Source: CALXQW01 sp031553045
GTDB taxonomy: Bacteria; Verrucomicrobiota; Verrucomicrobiia; Opitutales; Intestinicryptomonadaceae
Direction of reading: 5' to 3'
Assembly: GCA_031553045.1 (NCBI GenBank)
Contig: JAVBLZ010000003.1
Location: forward strand, 1 to 45,161
Length of the DNA stretch: 45,161 nucleotides
A model generated the notes under the pieces. The model did not search any database. It had not been told where the DNA came from and saw nothing but the letters and a program-made list of their open reading frames with translations. The translations under genes were made by a program, and so were the position numbers. The stretch's first letter is position 1, and every line of letters starts with the position of its first letter. This document shows, piece by piece, positions 1 to 9,900 of this stretch.

Positions 1-13
1 CTGCACGAACCCA

Positions 14-65
14 CGCAAGTATGCTTTGCATAGCTTGTTTGGGAATAATTGCAAAGCAATTACCC
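14..65. repeat. Two adjacent triloop hairpins
   Basis: Two short perfect hairpins sit side by side. The first pairs TATGC with GCATA around a TTT loop (20-32). The second pairs TAATTGC with GCAATTA around an AAA loop (46-62) and is extended by GGG (41-43) with CCC (63-65). No gene is visible from 1 to 540 and no promoter or known RNA family is recognised. They may be DNA cruciforms, part of a structured RNA, or the tail of an element lying left of the window. Confidence 0.4.
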
Positions 66-123
66 GTAGGGTGAGCTGAGCACCGCCGTGCGAACGAGTT
101 CAATAGGTTGTTGCCAATACAAT

Positions 124-377
124 GAGGCCGTTTATCGCAAGACAAACGGCCTCTCCTATTTAGTAAGTACAAACAAAATTATACTCCGAAACAAAAGTAA
201 GAAGTCGTCATCTTCTATTTATAGATCACAACAAAATACCGAGCCGTACAGGAAACATCCTATACGGCTCTCCTATTTAGTAAGTACAACAAAGATTATA
301 CTCATACATACCCCAAAAAAACAAAACTATATTTTGAAACAAATACCGAGCCGTACAGGAAAAACCCTATACGGCTT
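124..377 (+). repeat. Three related stem-loop repeats (hairpin array)
   Basis: Three stem-loops lie at 124-153, 241-270 and 348-377, spaced 117 and 107 bp apart. Copy 1 has a 10-bp perfect stem (GAGGCCGTTT with AAACGGCCTC). Copies 2 and 3 share an 8-bp outer stem (GAGCCGTA), a C/A mismatch and a short inner stem. Copies 1 and 2 are followed by nearly the same roughly 33-base flank starting TCCTATTTAGTAAGTACAA. Copies 2 and 3 are preceded by AACAAATACC-like sequence. The stem sequence differs between copies 1 and 2 while pairing is kept, so structure appears conserved. Copy 3 is followed by a T-rich tail (376-385) and could act as a terminator. The array fills most of the 540-bp gene-free stretch before the STAND nuclease. 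Confidence 0.65.
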
Positions 378-540
378 TGTTTGTTTACATAGCACGCAAT
401 TTGCAAAAACGGCAGCTCCATTTCCCCACCGCACAAACCTTGTTTTGTGACGCATCACCGAGCAATAAATTCTTTAAAAACTAATATTGATGATTGTGAA
501 AAAAACAATTACTCTCTGGCTCAAAAATTAAAAACTTACA

Positions 541-3500
541 ATGACTCTTGATTTTTCTAAGTTTGATGGAAATACACGAAAGTTTGAAAATTTCGTTTGT
601 GATTTGGCTTTTTGTTTACAGCCTTCTAACGCTAAACCAAATGGTTTCGTAAATCTTAATGGCAACGGAGGGGACTGTGGTACTGAATGCTATTGGGAGC
701 TTTCTGATAATACTATTTGGGCCTATCAGGCTAAATTGTTCAACAAATTAGAATCTTCGCAGATTAAACAAGTGAAGGATTCGCTTGAGAAAGCCATTAG
801 TAGTTATCCTAATCTAAGGCAATACGATATTTTCCTTTCTATAGATGGGATCACCAAATTTAATGATGTGCCTAAATCTAAATCAAAGCGTGCAACAAGA
901 AAAGGATCGGATGGATCTTTTTCTTCACTGAAAGAAACATTACGGCTAATTGCCGAACCAAATAACATTCTAGTGAATGTTTACACGCAAAAAGATATTG
1001 AAAGTATCATACCTATAAAAAATTTACATGGGCTTTCATTTTTCTATTTTGAAAAAGAAATATTCTCAAAAAAATGGTTTGAGGATAGGGGAGAGGCGGC
1101 TTTGGCAAATCTTGGAGAACGCTTTATGCCATCAAAACACGTACGCTTACCGGAAGAACACAGGCTAAATCTACTACTACAAACATCCTATTTTAAAAAA
1201 ATATTAATTGATAAACTTGAGCAATTAAGAGAAATAGATTATAACCCTAGGAATAGTAGTTTCAATGGGGATGCATATGTCAAAATTTGTGTCGATGAAA
1301 TGGATGCGCAATTTCATGAATTAACTGTGACTTTGGGACGACTAAAAAGAGAAAAATCCCTTTATTTGAAAATAGATCAATTAAATGTGTGCTTAAATAC
1401 TATTACGCACAATATAGGTTTATTATATGGCAAAGCTAAAGCATTAGGATTATCAGACTATGCAATTTCTCAGATGTTTGAGCGTACCGAATGTGATGTT
1501 GAGGAAATTAAAAAAATTTTATGCTCGGACGAAAACCTAGATTACGGTAAAAAGTTGATAATTATTAAAGGTGAACCAGGAATGGGTAAGTCTCATTTAC
1601 TCGGTAAAATTTTGAGGGACAAAATAATTAATGGAGCTCCTGCTATTTTCGTACTAGGTTCAAGTATAGATTCGAATCTTCAAAAAGCTATTTTAGATTC
1701 GGTTTCTTGTGGGCATATGTCATTTGAGGATTTTTTTGGCACTTTATCAGTAAGCGCAAATTATTATGGTGAAAACGCAACTATAATTGTTGATGCGGTA
1801 AACGAATCGGCTGTAAAAAAAATTTGCGACGAACTTCCAGGTATATTCCAAAAAATTAAACAACATGGAAATATAAGTCTAATTATTTCATGTCGGTCTG
1901 ATTATCTGAATCTCTATATCCGTAATGATTTGCAAAGTGAAGGTCAAATTATTGAGGCGAAGGGTTTTAATTCTTACAACTCATGGGAAGAATCTATGAA
2001 ATTGTATTTTGACGAAGATTTTAAACCTCGTCCAATTTATTCTTTTTCTCATCCAATCGTTCGCATTCCGTTATTTGTGAAATTACTTGCAGAAAACTCT
2101 TCAAATATAGGAGGTACTGCTGGTGTGATAGATATTTTAAATACCTACGTTGATAATATTGCGAATAATGTAGCGACCAAATTCAATACAATGCCCAGTT
2201 ATATTAGATATTCTATATACGGTATAGCAGATTACATGGCAAAAAATAGAGTTGAATCAATCTCAGTGACTGATGCAAGAAATATTATTACATCTGCATT
2301 TGGAGGCATTGCCAATCCTTGCAACCAATCAATTCATTGGGCGGATATATTCTGTGATGAGAGAGTTTTCAGGAAAGATAAAAAAGTAGCAAAACTAAAA
2401 TCATTTGGAGAACCAGAGTTTATCTCATTCTACTACCAAACAATAACATCTTATTTGATAGTAGATTCTATACTAAAAAATATCAGCGATTATAACGATA
2501 TTTTCAAAGACGGAAATTTTGATTTCTTGCTAGATAATGGAAAAATTAAATATCAACACGTAGATCTTATAAAAGCTTTGTCTGTTTTTATACCCGAGCG
2601 ATATGATGGGATCGAGATATATGACTGTTTGCCTAGTAACATCGATATTCGCTATCTATATCTTGTGAACGATTCATTTGAAGAAAGTATCGTAATTAGA
2701 TCCACCGATCAGAAATGTTTTTCTCACAACACGCTCGACTGTATAAATAAGCACTTGGGTGGAGTAAATAGTCGGACATTAGAGATGTTTATTAAAGTAT
2801 CGCTCTCAAAAAAACATCCCTATAATGCATATTTTCTTAATGCATTTTTTAAATCAAAAAATATTTCTCAAAGAGATAAACTTTGGTCTTCAAATTTAAA
2901 ATACTTAGTGGTGCCAGTTAAACCGTCCGCCACTCATACTCCATATTTGACAGACCACGAATCAGAGCATTATGGTGAAGAACTTGGTGTGATTGAGGAA
3001 ATTATTGAGTGGATTGATAATTGCAAAGTCTCAAAAATTAACAAAGATAGCGTTGAGCTTGCATCCATCATACTATGCTGGGCGCTCACGAGCCCAAACA
3101 GGATATTGAGGGATAGATCTACCAGAGCCTTAGTTAAAATATACCTAAATCATCCCGATTGCGCAATTCACAATATCGAAAATTTTAAAGATATAGATGA
3201 TTTGTATGTAATGGAACGGATTATATGTGCCGTTTATGGCGCAAGCCTGATTGGAATGAACCCGGAATCGATTTCGATATGGAGCTCTACGATTTATAAA
3301 GTTATATTTGAACACGGCGCTCCGCCATCTCACTTGTTATTGAGGGATTACGCAAGGCAGACTATAGAACTCGGGGTCAAGATTAATGTTTTAGACGAAG
3401 GGATTGATTTAGCGAAAGTAAGACCTCCATATAAAAACAAAGTACGCCTTTCTAGAAAAGAAAGGGGGATTGATTATTATAAAAATAAATTTGGAGATGT

Positions 3501-5061
3501 GGGCATCTATTTATCTTGTAATAGTTTGGGCGACTTTGCTTGTTATAAAATAGAAAGGCACTGCAAATTTGTAACAAACATCCTTCTTTCAAAGCCAAGA
3601 CCTCTAACATCTGAAGAAATGCTGGAATTTTTTAAGTCAAGCATTCTCATTAAATGGTCTAATAAAAAGAAAAAGGAATTTGAAAAATTGGAAAGTTTAT
3701 CAAAAGCATATAACCATAACATTATATCAACGGTAAGTTATGATATAAAGAAATGTAAAATGCGTATCAACTTAAATAGTAATAAGAAGTTAAGTGTGCT
3801 AAAAAATGGTTTTGAAAAGATGCTTTCAAATAAGGAATTGCGAAGTTTCAAGAAATATGCAGAACCAGAGTTGTTTAATGTAGGGGGTGTATGCCGACGT
3901 GATTCAGTCAATATTGCCGCCGCAAAACAGTGGATTACGGATAAGGCTTACTCCTTTGGGTTTAATAGCAAAAATTTCCCGCATGATGAAAATTCCCGAG
4001 TGGATTATAGTCGGGATAGACCGATTAGAGAGCGTATAGGTAAAAAATATCAGTGGTTGGCATTTTATGATTTTTTATCAAAATTGACTGATAAGTATTG
4101 GATTTATAATTTTAATAATGTGGGAGAAAATCAAGTTGTACAATACACCGAACCGGAAGTTTTGGGTAGTCTAGAAGATATAGATCCATCCATTTTATTA
4201 AATTGCTTGAACTGTGAATCAGAAAGACCCGTCCCATTCTTAAAATTAAAAAGAAATTTGAAGGCACTCTCTGGTTCGGAAAATACAAAATGGCTTGAAG
4301 ATGAAAAGTTAGATTTTTATCAAAAAAAAGAAGACATCCAGATTGAGTTTGGCAAAGATAAATTTTTAGTACTTTTTTCTTATTTCAATATAAAGAGCAG
4401 GGGTAGGATTAATTGCAATGGAAACCGAGAAGTTTGGAATAGGACGAATTCTTACGTGTTAAAGAAAAGAGATCTTCAAAAATTTCTCACACATATTAAA
4501 AAACTTCGACTGGAAGATTCCGGCGACTTTCTGCCTTCAGGTGTATATACGGGGAAGTTATATGAATATGCGAGAGGATTTAAGGATATATCAGACGATA
4601 GTCATTTAGGATTCAAGGAAAATGGTTTGGATATTACGCATACCGTATTTAACTTTTCCGACGACGGACGTATTGTTGATTTAGAAAAAGAGCATAAGGT
4701 TAATGTGTACTTGCCAAATTTGAAAATACGAGAGGCTCTGTCTATAACTATCAATCCCAATGATGTTGGAGAATTTCGAGATATTTCCAATAATGTTATA
4801 TTTAAAAATTTCAAATCCCGAATTAATTCAGCAACCTTTGTAATAATAAAAGAAAAAGAATTTTTTGAATATTTAGAGAATAATGATTTGGTCTGCGTTT
4901 GGACATTAGGCGGTGAAAAATTAGTCCTTCCCGCAGCTTCTGAAGGCAAGATAAATTCAGGGCTTGTTTATAATTCCATCTTCATCGGAAAGAATAAAGG
5001 AGTAAAATTAGATAGCACTAAGAGTCGTGATTTCTATAAAAAAGAAAAGGGGTTTGTATAG
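541..5061 (+). CDS. Avs-like STAND NTPase with N-terminal PD-(D/E)xK nuclease
   Basis: A 1506-residue protein. Residues 1-110 look like a PD-(D/E)xK nuclease: GGDCGTEC at 43-50 supplies acidic residues (D45, E49) and QAK at 63-65 supplies the catalytic lysine. This is the layout seen in Mrr/Cap4-like effector domains. A P-loop NTPase follows, with Walker A GEPGMGKS at 344-351 and a Walker B-like strand IIVDAVNES ending near 423 (D418). The roughly 880 residues after about 620 match nothing I recognise and are where STAND proteins usually carry their sensor. The size and order fit Avs-type proteins, which detect phage proteins and then cut DNA; the exact Avs type is not assigned. The gene is clearly more AT-rich than the window's housekeeping genes and lies beside transposase debris, suggesting transfer. 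ATG 541 has no good Shine-Dalgarno. It could instead be an unrelated NACHT-like protein. Confidence 0.72.
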   Translation: MTLDFSKFDGNTRKFENFVCDLAFCLQPSNAKPNGFVNLNGNGGDCGTECYWELSDNTIWAYQAKLFNKLESSQIKQVKDSLEKAISSYPNLRQYDIFLSIDGITKFNDVPKSKSKRATRKGSDGSFSSLKETLRLIAEPNNILVNVYTQKDIESIIPIKNLHGLSFFYFEKEIFSKKWFEDRGEAALANLGERFMPSKHVRLPEEHRLNLLLQTSYFKKILIDKLEQLREIDYNPRNSSFNGDAYVKICVDEMDAQFHELTVTLGRLKREKSLYLKIDQLNVCLNTITHNIGLLYGKAKALGLSDYAISQMFERTECDVEEIKKILCSDENLDYGKKLIIIKGEPGMGKSHLLGKILRDKIINGAPAIFVLGSSIDSNLQKAILDSVSCGHMSFEDFFGTLSVSANYYGENATIIVDAVNESAVKKICDELPGIFQKIKQHGNISLIISCRSDYLNLYIRNDLQSEGQIIEAKGFNSYNSWEESMKLYFDEDFKPRPIYSFSHPIVRIPLFVKLLAENSSNIGGTAGVIDILNTYVDNIANNVATKFNTMPSYIRYSIYGIADYMAKNRVESISVTDARNIITSAFGGIANPCNQSIHWADIFCDERVFRKDKKVAKLKSFGEPEFISFYYQTITSYLIVDSILKNISDYNDIFKDGNFDFLLDNGKIKYQHVDLIKALSVFIPERYDGIEIYDCLPSNIDIRYLYLVNDSFEESIVIRSTDQKCFSHNTLDCINKHLGGVNSRTLEMFIKVSLSKKHPYNAYFLNAFFKSKNISQRDKLWSSNLKYLVVPVKPSATHTPYLTDHESEHYGEELGVIEEIIEWIDNCKVSKINKDSVELASIILCWALTSPNRILRDRSTRALVKIYLNHPDCAIHNIENFKDIDDLYVMERIICAVYGASLIGMNPESISIWSSTIYKVIFEHGAPPSHLLLRDYARQTIELGVKINVLDEGIDLAKVRPPYKNKVRLSRKERGIDYYKNKFGDVGIYLSCNSLGDFACYKIERHCKFVTNILLSKPRPLTSEEMLEFFKSSILIKWSNKKKKEFEKLESLSKAYNHNIISTVSYDIKKCKMRINLNSNKKLSVLKNGFEKMLSNKELRSFKKYAEPELFNVGGVCRRDSVNIAAAKQWITDKAYSFGFNSKNFPHDENSRVDYSRDRPIRERIGKKYQWLAFYDFLSKLTDKYWIYNFNNVGENQVVQYTEPEVLGSLEDIDPSILLNCLNCESERPVPFLKLKRNLKALSGSENTKWLEDEKLDFYQKKEDIQIEFGKDKFLVLFSYFNIKSRGRINCNGNREVWNRTNSYVLKKRDLQKFLTHIKKLRLEDSGDFLPSGVYTGKLYEYARGFKDISDDSHLGFKENGLDITHTVFNFSDDGRIVDLEKEHKVNVYLPNLKIREALSITINPNDVGEFRDISNNVIFKNFKSRINSATFVIIKEKEFFEYLENNDLVCVWTLGGEKLVLPAASEGKINSGLVYNSIFIGKNKGVKLDSTKSRDFYKKEKGFV

Positions 5062-5271
5062 ATAATTGACAAAATTTCAGTCAATAACTATGTTGGAACC
5101 ATTGAAAATAAAGCATTCCAAGCTAAAAACAACCTATGAAACTACAACGGAATACCTCGAAAAAAGTTTCCTTTATTCTTAAAAGAATGTGAGTTCAGAT
5201 TCAATTATGGGAATGCCAATTTGCAGTTGAAAACTTTGAGGAAATGGATCAAATTGGCACTGGATGTCTAA
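5062..5271 (+). pseudogene. Decayed C-terminus of an IS1595/ISXO2-like transposase
   Basis: The frame from 5062 to the TAA at 5269-5271 reads as the last part of an IS1595-superfamily DDE transposase. After a GTIENKAFQAKNNL stretch it continues NYNGIPRKKFPLF and LKECEFRFNYG, the family's typical C-terminal pattern, and ends about 20 residues later. An in-frame TGA at 5137-5139 splits it where a sense codon would be expected. The catalytic domain, the 5' half and the terminal repeats are absent. The fragment is in frame with the TAG that ends the STAND gene. That is probably chance, but it means readthrough would append this tail. The family call rests on remembered sequence pattern, not a search. 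Confidence 0.6.
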
Positions 5272-5311
5272 ACTTTTTGGAATTTTATCTATGCCAGCCC
5301 CAAAATTTATT

Positions 5312-6655
5312 ATGAAAATAGTGATGGCGTTTTTTAGTATGTTGCTGTGTGTTGTGCTTTTTTTTAACACACCTTTGTGTGCGCAGCCTCAAAATGAAAG
5401 TATGCTTTCTGACAATCTTGATTTGTCAAAATATTCCTCCATACAGGCGGCGATAGACGCAAATCCTGGGAAGGTCATCAATCTGCCGTCGGCGACTTAC
5501 ACTATCTCTACAGCCTTAAAACTCACAACTAACGGTTCGGGGCTAAACGGTTTTGCAAAAATAATACAAGAGAATCCGAACGAGCCTATAATCGACATTG
5601 CAAATGCAAAATATGTCAAACTAAGCGGTTTAACCCTTGTGCGAAAAATATCAGACATCCCCGTAAACGCTGATGGAATAAGAGCCCAAGGGTGTGTAGG
5701 GCTTTCTTTGGAGAATGTGAGAGTTTTTGACAACAAGTCATCCGGTGCCGGTATAAGGCTGAATAATTGTATAGATGCGAGTATTGCAAACTGTCGGGTG
5801 GAAAATTATATGTGCATAAGTATAGACGATAGGACGGGAAGTATGGATTGGGGTTATGCCTTTAATTGTATAGACGGCACCGGCATTACTGTGAGCGAAA
5901 GCATTGATGTTCTGATAATAAACAACAGCGTGGTTGAGTATGACTTAAGACCCACTCGTGAAGTTAAGGAGAAATATAAGCTGGGGGATTTTGTGAAAAT
6001 GAACCAGACAAAAGGCGAGTTGGTATCGCAAAAAACTTGGGATGAAAAATGGGTTTCAAACTGGCATCAAGGATCCGCAATTCTAGTAACTTCTCCATAT
6101 AAAACAAGCCGTATTCAGCTTGTCGCAAACCGGATACGCAACGCCGCCCAAGGCATAGATATACACGCCGATAACGTTATAGTTTCGCAAAATATAGTAG
6201 AAAATTCTTTCATGGGGCTAAAGGCAATGCACGGCTCAAGGTGTGTAATAATATCATCCAACCAGTTTATTAAAAACGATCTCTGGGCCATAGGCGTTAT
6301 GCCGGGTGCGGCGTCATTTGGGGCGTCCAAAGGCAAGCCGTCCAACGACGACGGCTCTACGATAATATCAAACAACATAATATCGCAGTTGGGTGAAGGA
6401 GACTCGGCATGGATATGGAATGGCGGCGGACGGGCTATTTTTGTTGATTTGGGGCAAAAAGATGAAAACCCGCCAATCAGAGACGTTATAATTTCAGGTA
6501 ATATAATGTACTGTAGCGACGAAAATAACCCAAAATTCGCATATTCCTTGCTGATAAAAAAAGGAACAAAAGCAAGTAAGACGCCCCAAAATATAAAAGT
6601 TTCGTCTGACAATATTTTTAAAAAAGGATCAAAAGAAACCAAGCGCAACGATTAG
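5312..6655 (+). CDS. Secreted right-handed beta-helix protein
   Basis: A 447-residue protein when started at ATG 5312, where an n-region MKIVMAFF, a hydrophobic core and a likely signal-peptidase site after LCA form a signal peptide. An earlier in-frame start at 5264 would overlap the transposase remnant and bury the signal, so it is not used. From about residue 40 the chain shows the repeated short-strand, N-rich pattern of parallel beta-helix proteins (SIQAAIDANPG near the start, then turns such as ISSNQFIKN and ISGNIMY). The fold is shared by pectate lyases, NosD-like proteins and other periplasmic carbohydrate-active proteins. No catalytic set could be picked out, so substrate is unknown. 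It probably acts outside the cytoplasm. No operon partner is visible. Confidence 0.7.
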   Translation: MKIVMAFFSMLLCVVLFFNTPLCAQPQNESMLSDNLDLSKYSSIQAAIDANPGKVINLPSATYTISTALKLTTNGSGLNGFAKIIQENPNEPIIDIANAKYVKLSGLTLVRKISDIPVNADGIRAQGCVGLSLENVRVFDNKSSGAGIRLNNCIDASIANCRVENYMCISIDDRTGSMDWGYAFNCIDGTGITVSESIDVLIINNSVVEYDLRPTREVKEKYKLGDFVKMNQTKGELVSQKTWDEKWVSNWHQGSAILVTSPYKTSRIQLVANRIRNAAQGIDIHADNVIVSQNIVENSFMGLKAMHGSRCVIISSNQFIKNDLWAIGVMPGAASFGASKGKPSNDDGSTIISNNIISQLGEGDSAWIWNGGGRAIFVDLGQKDENPPIRDVIISGNIMYCSDENNPKFAYSLLIKKGTKASKTPQNIKVSSDNIFKKGSKETKRND

Positions 6656-6721
6656 ATTATAATGCGCATATTTGAATTGCCGGGGTGAGTGTTTGTGGGG
6701 TTTGCGCAAGTGTATTTTAAC

Positions 6722-6898
6722 TCATTCCAAAGTGCGTTCGGCTTTTTTTCTCATGAATTTTTTTATTTTGCCTAATGCCATTTTTATTGGATTCAGGGCG
6801 GAAGATGTAGGATTTTTAATGCCCACTGATTCTATTCCGACTTCGTGTCTTCATGGCACAATAAATCCTATCGCCGTATGTAAAACCCATTCTGCGAT
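6722..6898 (-). pseudogene. Possible decayed ORF tail of unknown family
   Basis: On the minus strand an open frame runs to a TGA at 6722-6724 and reads like natural protein (an AEWVLHTAIGFIVP stretch, then a lysine-rich LGKIKKFMRKKAERTLE end). It contains an in-frame TGA at 6851-6853 and has a TAA just upstream, so it cannot be expressed as one protein. No start codon, ribosome site or family was recognised. It may be only a chance frame. Otherwise nothing is seen between 6656 and 6917. Confidence 0.2.
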
Positions 6899-6917
6899 AA
6901 ATTAAAACGAAAAAGTT

Positions 6918-9900
6918 CTAAGCTTCCTGCTTTTGGCGGCTCCAGGTTTTGTGTTTGTGGGGGAGATGCTTTTCTAGGATGGAGAATACGCCGCGCATTG
7001 TGATTGGCTTGAAAAGCAAGTCGTTGAAAACTTTGGCGTCATCGTCTATCTGCGTGTCGGCGGTTACGGCTACGACACGAATGTGTGAAGTGGCGGGGTT
7101 CGCCTTCACCATCTTGGCAAATTGTTCACCATTGATTTCCGGCATCCAAAGGTCTGTCATTATCAAGTCGGGCGTGGAGGTATTTAGCGCCTCCAACGCC
7201 TCTGCTGCTGATAGACATTCAATCACGTTTATCCCAAAATTCTTCAGAATGTTGCGCAAGACTTTTACATTCATCACAACGTCATCTACCACAAGTATTG
7301 TGGCGTCAAATGTTGAATCTTCCATGCTTACGTGTATGCCCGCAGAACCTGAAGATGAGTGTCTTTCAAGTGTGCCCGTGAAAATTTCTACATTTGCAAA
7401 GTAAAGCGTAAAGGTGCTGCCCACATTCACTTGGCTGGAAACTTTCACATCGCCGTCCATTTTTTCAAGCAGGCGTTTTACTATTGTAAGACCCAATCCT
7501 GTGCCTTCAAACCCGCCTTGACCGCGTATGCGCTGAGTGTTGTCTTGCTCAAAAGGATTGAATATTTTTTCAAGGTGTTTTGGGGATATTCCTATGCCGG
7601 AGTCTTTGATGGAAATTGTAAGCGCACCGCAGTTTTTATCTTTTTCTTCAAAAGAGATTTTTACATTGACGCTGCCTTTGCTTGTAAACTTTATCGCATT
7701 GCCAATTACGTTCATCAAGACCTGCTTTAAGCGCAGCAAATCCATCATGAGCATGGGTATGTCGTTTTGCACATCCACATCAAGTTGAATGCCGCGTTTG
7801 AGCGCTTCAAATTTGAATATGTTTGCAAATTCCATTGCTATTGACTGCAAACTAAGCGGCGCTTTGTGGATATCTATCTGGCCGGCTTCCAGCTTGGAAA
7901 GGTCTAATATGTCATTGATAAGATTCAGCAGGGTGTTTGCCGCAAAATTGATGCTCTTTAAATTTTCGACACGCTCATCTTGTTTAATCTTGGGGTTTTG
8001 CGTAAGCTCGGAATAACCTATGACGGCGTTGAGAGGCGTGCGCAATTCATGGCTCATTGTGGCAAGGAAGTAAGACTTTGCTTTTTCAGATTCCTGTGCG
8101 GCTTGCATGGCTTTTTCAAGCTTTTTATTTGCGGCAACAAGCTCTGTAACGTCAGAGGTGTTTTCAATTACGTTTGCTATTTTGCCCTCTGCGTCAAAGA
8201 TGGGCGTTGCAACGGCAATCAAATCTCTTGAGGAAATATTCATCTCCATTTGCACCGTGCGCTTCTCTTTGATGGCGAGTTCCACAGGATACAATAGCGT
8301 GGAGTTCTGCGCATCTTTGGCGGAAGTGTCCGCAAATTTTGCGGCAGCATTGTTTGATGCCACAAGGCTTGCTTTGCCGTCGAACAGCATGATGGGCACT
8401 TGGATGGATTCCAAAATCATGCGGCGCTCGTTTTCGGCCGCCTTGGCTTTTTCCATGTGGCTGTGTCTTTCAAAGTCCAGCTCTGCAATTTTTGCGACGC
8501 CACGCAGGAGAGCTTCGTCAGACTTTGTATAGTCGTGATATTGCGTTACGTAATCCGCCCCCATGAAACCGCAAATTTTGCCATTTTCAAAGACGCCAAC
8601 CACCATGCTGACTTTTATCTCGTCGGCTATGTGCAACTTGAGAAGTTCAGGAAAATCTGGGTTTTCAAAGCCGGGTTTTGTGGAATACTTTATAACTTCG
8701 CCCCTGCCGAATTTTTCCATCATCAGGTTGCCCTCGTTTTGGGGCACTTGGCCTATTTTAAATTCTTTATCTTTAATTTTAGGGTCATTCCAGTAGTTCA
8801 GGCTGGAGAAATCGCCGTTGTCGGGGTTGAATTTGTAGATGAACGCCCTGTCGGACTTCATATTTGTTCCCAGAAGCTGCAGCATTTTTGCGACTGTGGC
8901 TTCATGGTCTTCAGAGCGCAGCGCAAAGCTAAGACAGTCGTTGATAACCTTCTGGCTGTTGACGCTTGCCATGATTTGTTCACGGTGCAGATACTCCCTT
9001 GAGACGTCTCTAAAAACCAAAATTATCCCCTGCCTATCGCCATCCATCACGATGGGGGAAACACTGTCTGAAATGTGTATGCGGCCGCCGTTTTTGAGGG
9101 GCATATAGCGGCTGTTCTGCGGCAGAGCGCCTTCCGACCCCGACACTCTTTCAGTGGGCGAGGGCAATACGGAATCGTCAATTTGGGAAAAAATTTTGTA
9201 AACATCATTGATGTTTCTATTCAGAATTTCATCCAAAGAAACATTCATCAAACTCAATGCAACGGGGTTTGCAAAGGTGATGAGGTTGCTTTTATCCGCC
9301 GCAATTACAGCATCCCCGATTGAACTTAAAGTTGTTTTAAGCCTGATTGCCGCACCTTGCAGTTCCGTAATATCGACAGTTGTGGCGAGAAAGGCATTGT
9401 CTCCAAACACTCTTTCGGAAATTTTTACTATAGAACAGCGACGCCTTTGCTTTGCGTAAGTGTATTCTATGGATAGATTGTCGCCGGCTTTGACTTTTGG
9501 AAGATTCCTTTTGTAAGCTTGTGTAAATTCCTCTCCAAATTCAAATATTGATTTTATGTTTTCTGAAGTTGAGCCGCTTAAATATGAGTAACAAATATCG
9601 CCGTTTTCGAAGAATACAAAGATGTCGGACGGCAAATTTTTAAGCAGTATGGAGTGGCGTTTTGAAAGAGTGGACGCCCTGATTGATATGATGACAAGCA
9701 CAACGGACAAAAGGGCTATCACTGCCAAACCCGCAGATATGTATTTGAAATTCAGCCTGTCAAAGAAGTCTGGCTGTGTGTGGTAAAAATCGACGCCAGA
9801 CGGAAGCATGCCTATATGAAAGCCTTTTTGCGAAAAAATTTCCCAGTTGATTTTAAGAGTAGGCACGCGTTTGTCGCCGGAAGTGTCTGTGGCTTCGCCA

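Noticed and set aside
241..270. Resemblance of the hairpin to group II intron domain V (GAGCCGTA...TACGGCTC)
   Set aside because: It lacks the two-base bulge, GNRA loop and 34-base length of domain V, copy 1 has different stem bases, and no reverse transcriptase is nearby.
124..377. CRISPR array
   Set aside because: Only three units, imperfect repeats that differ in stem sequence, spacers of uneven length with shared flanks, and no cas genes.
88..450. 120-codon plus-strand frame
   Set aside because: It is built from the hairpin repeats and their flanks; the repeated peptide comes from repeated DNA, the spacing of copies 2 and 3 is not a multiple of three, and there is no family or ribosome site.
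8400..9002. 200-codon plus-strand frame and other plus-strand frames across 6949-10028
   Set aside because: They are antisense shadows of the hybrid histidine kinase, whose domains and catalytic residues are intact on the minus strand.
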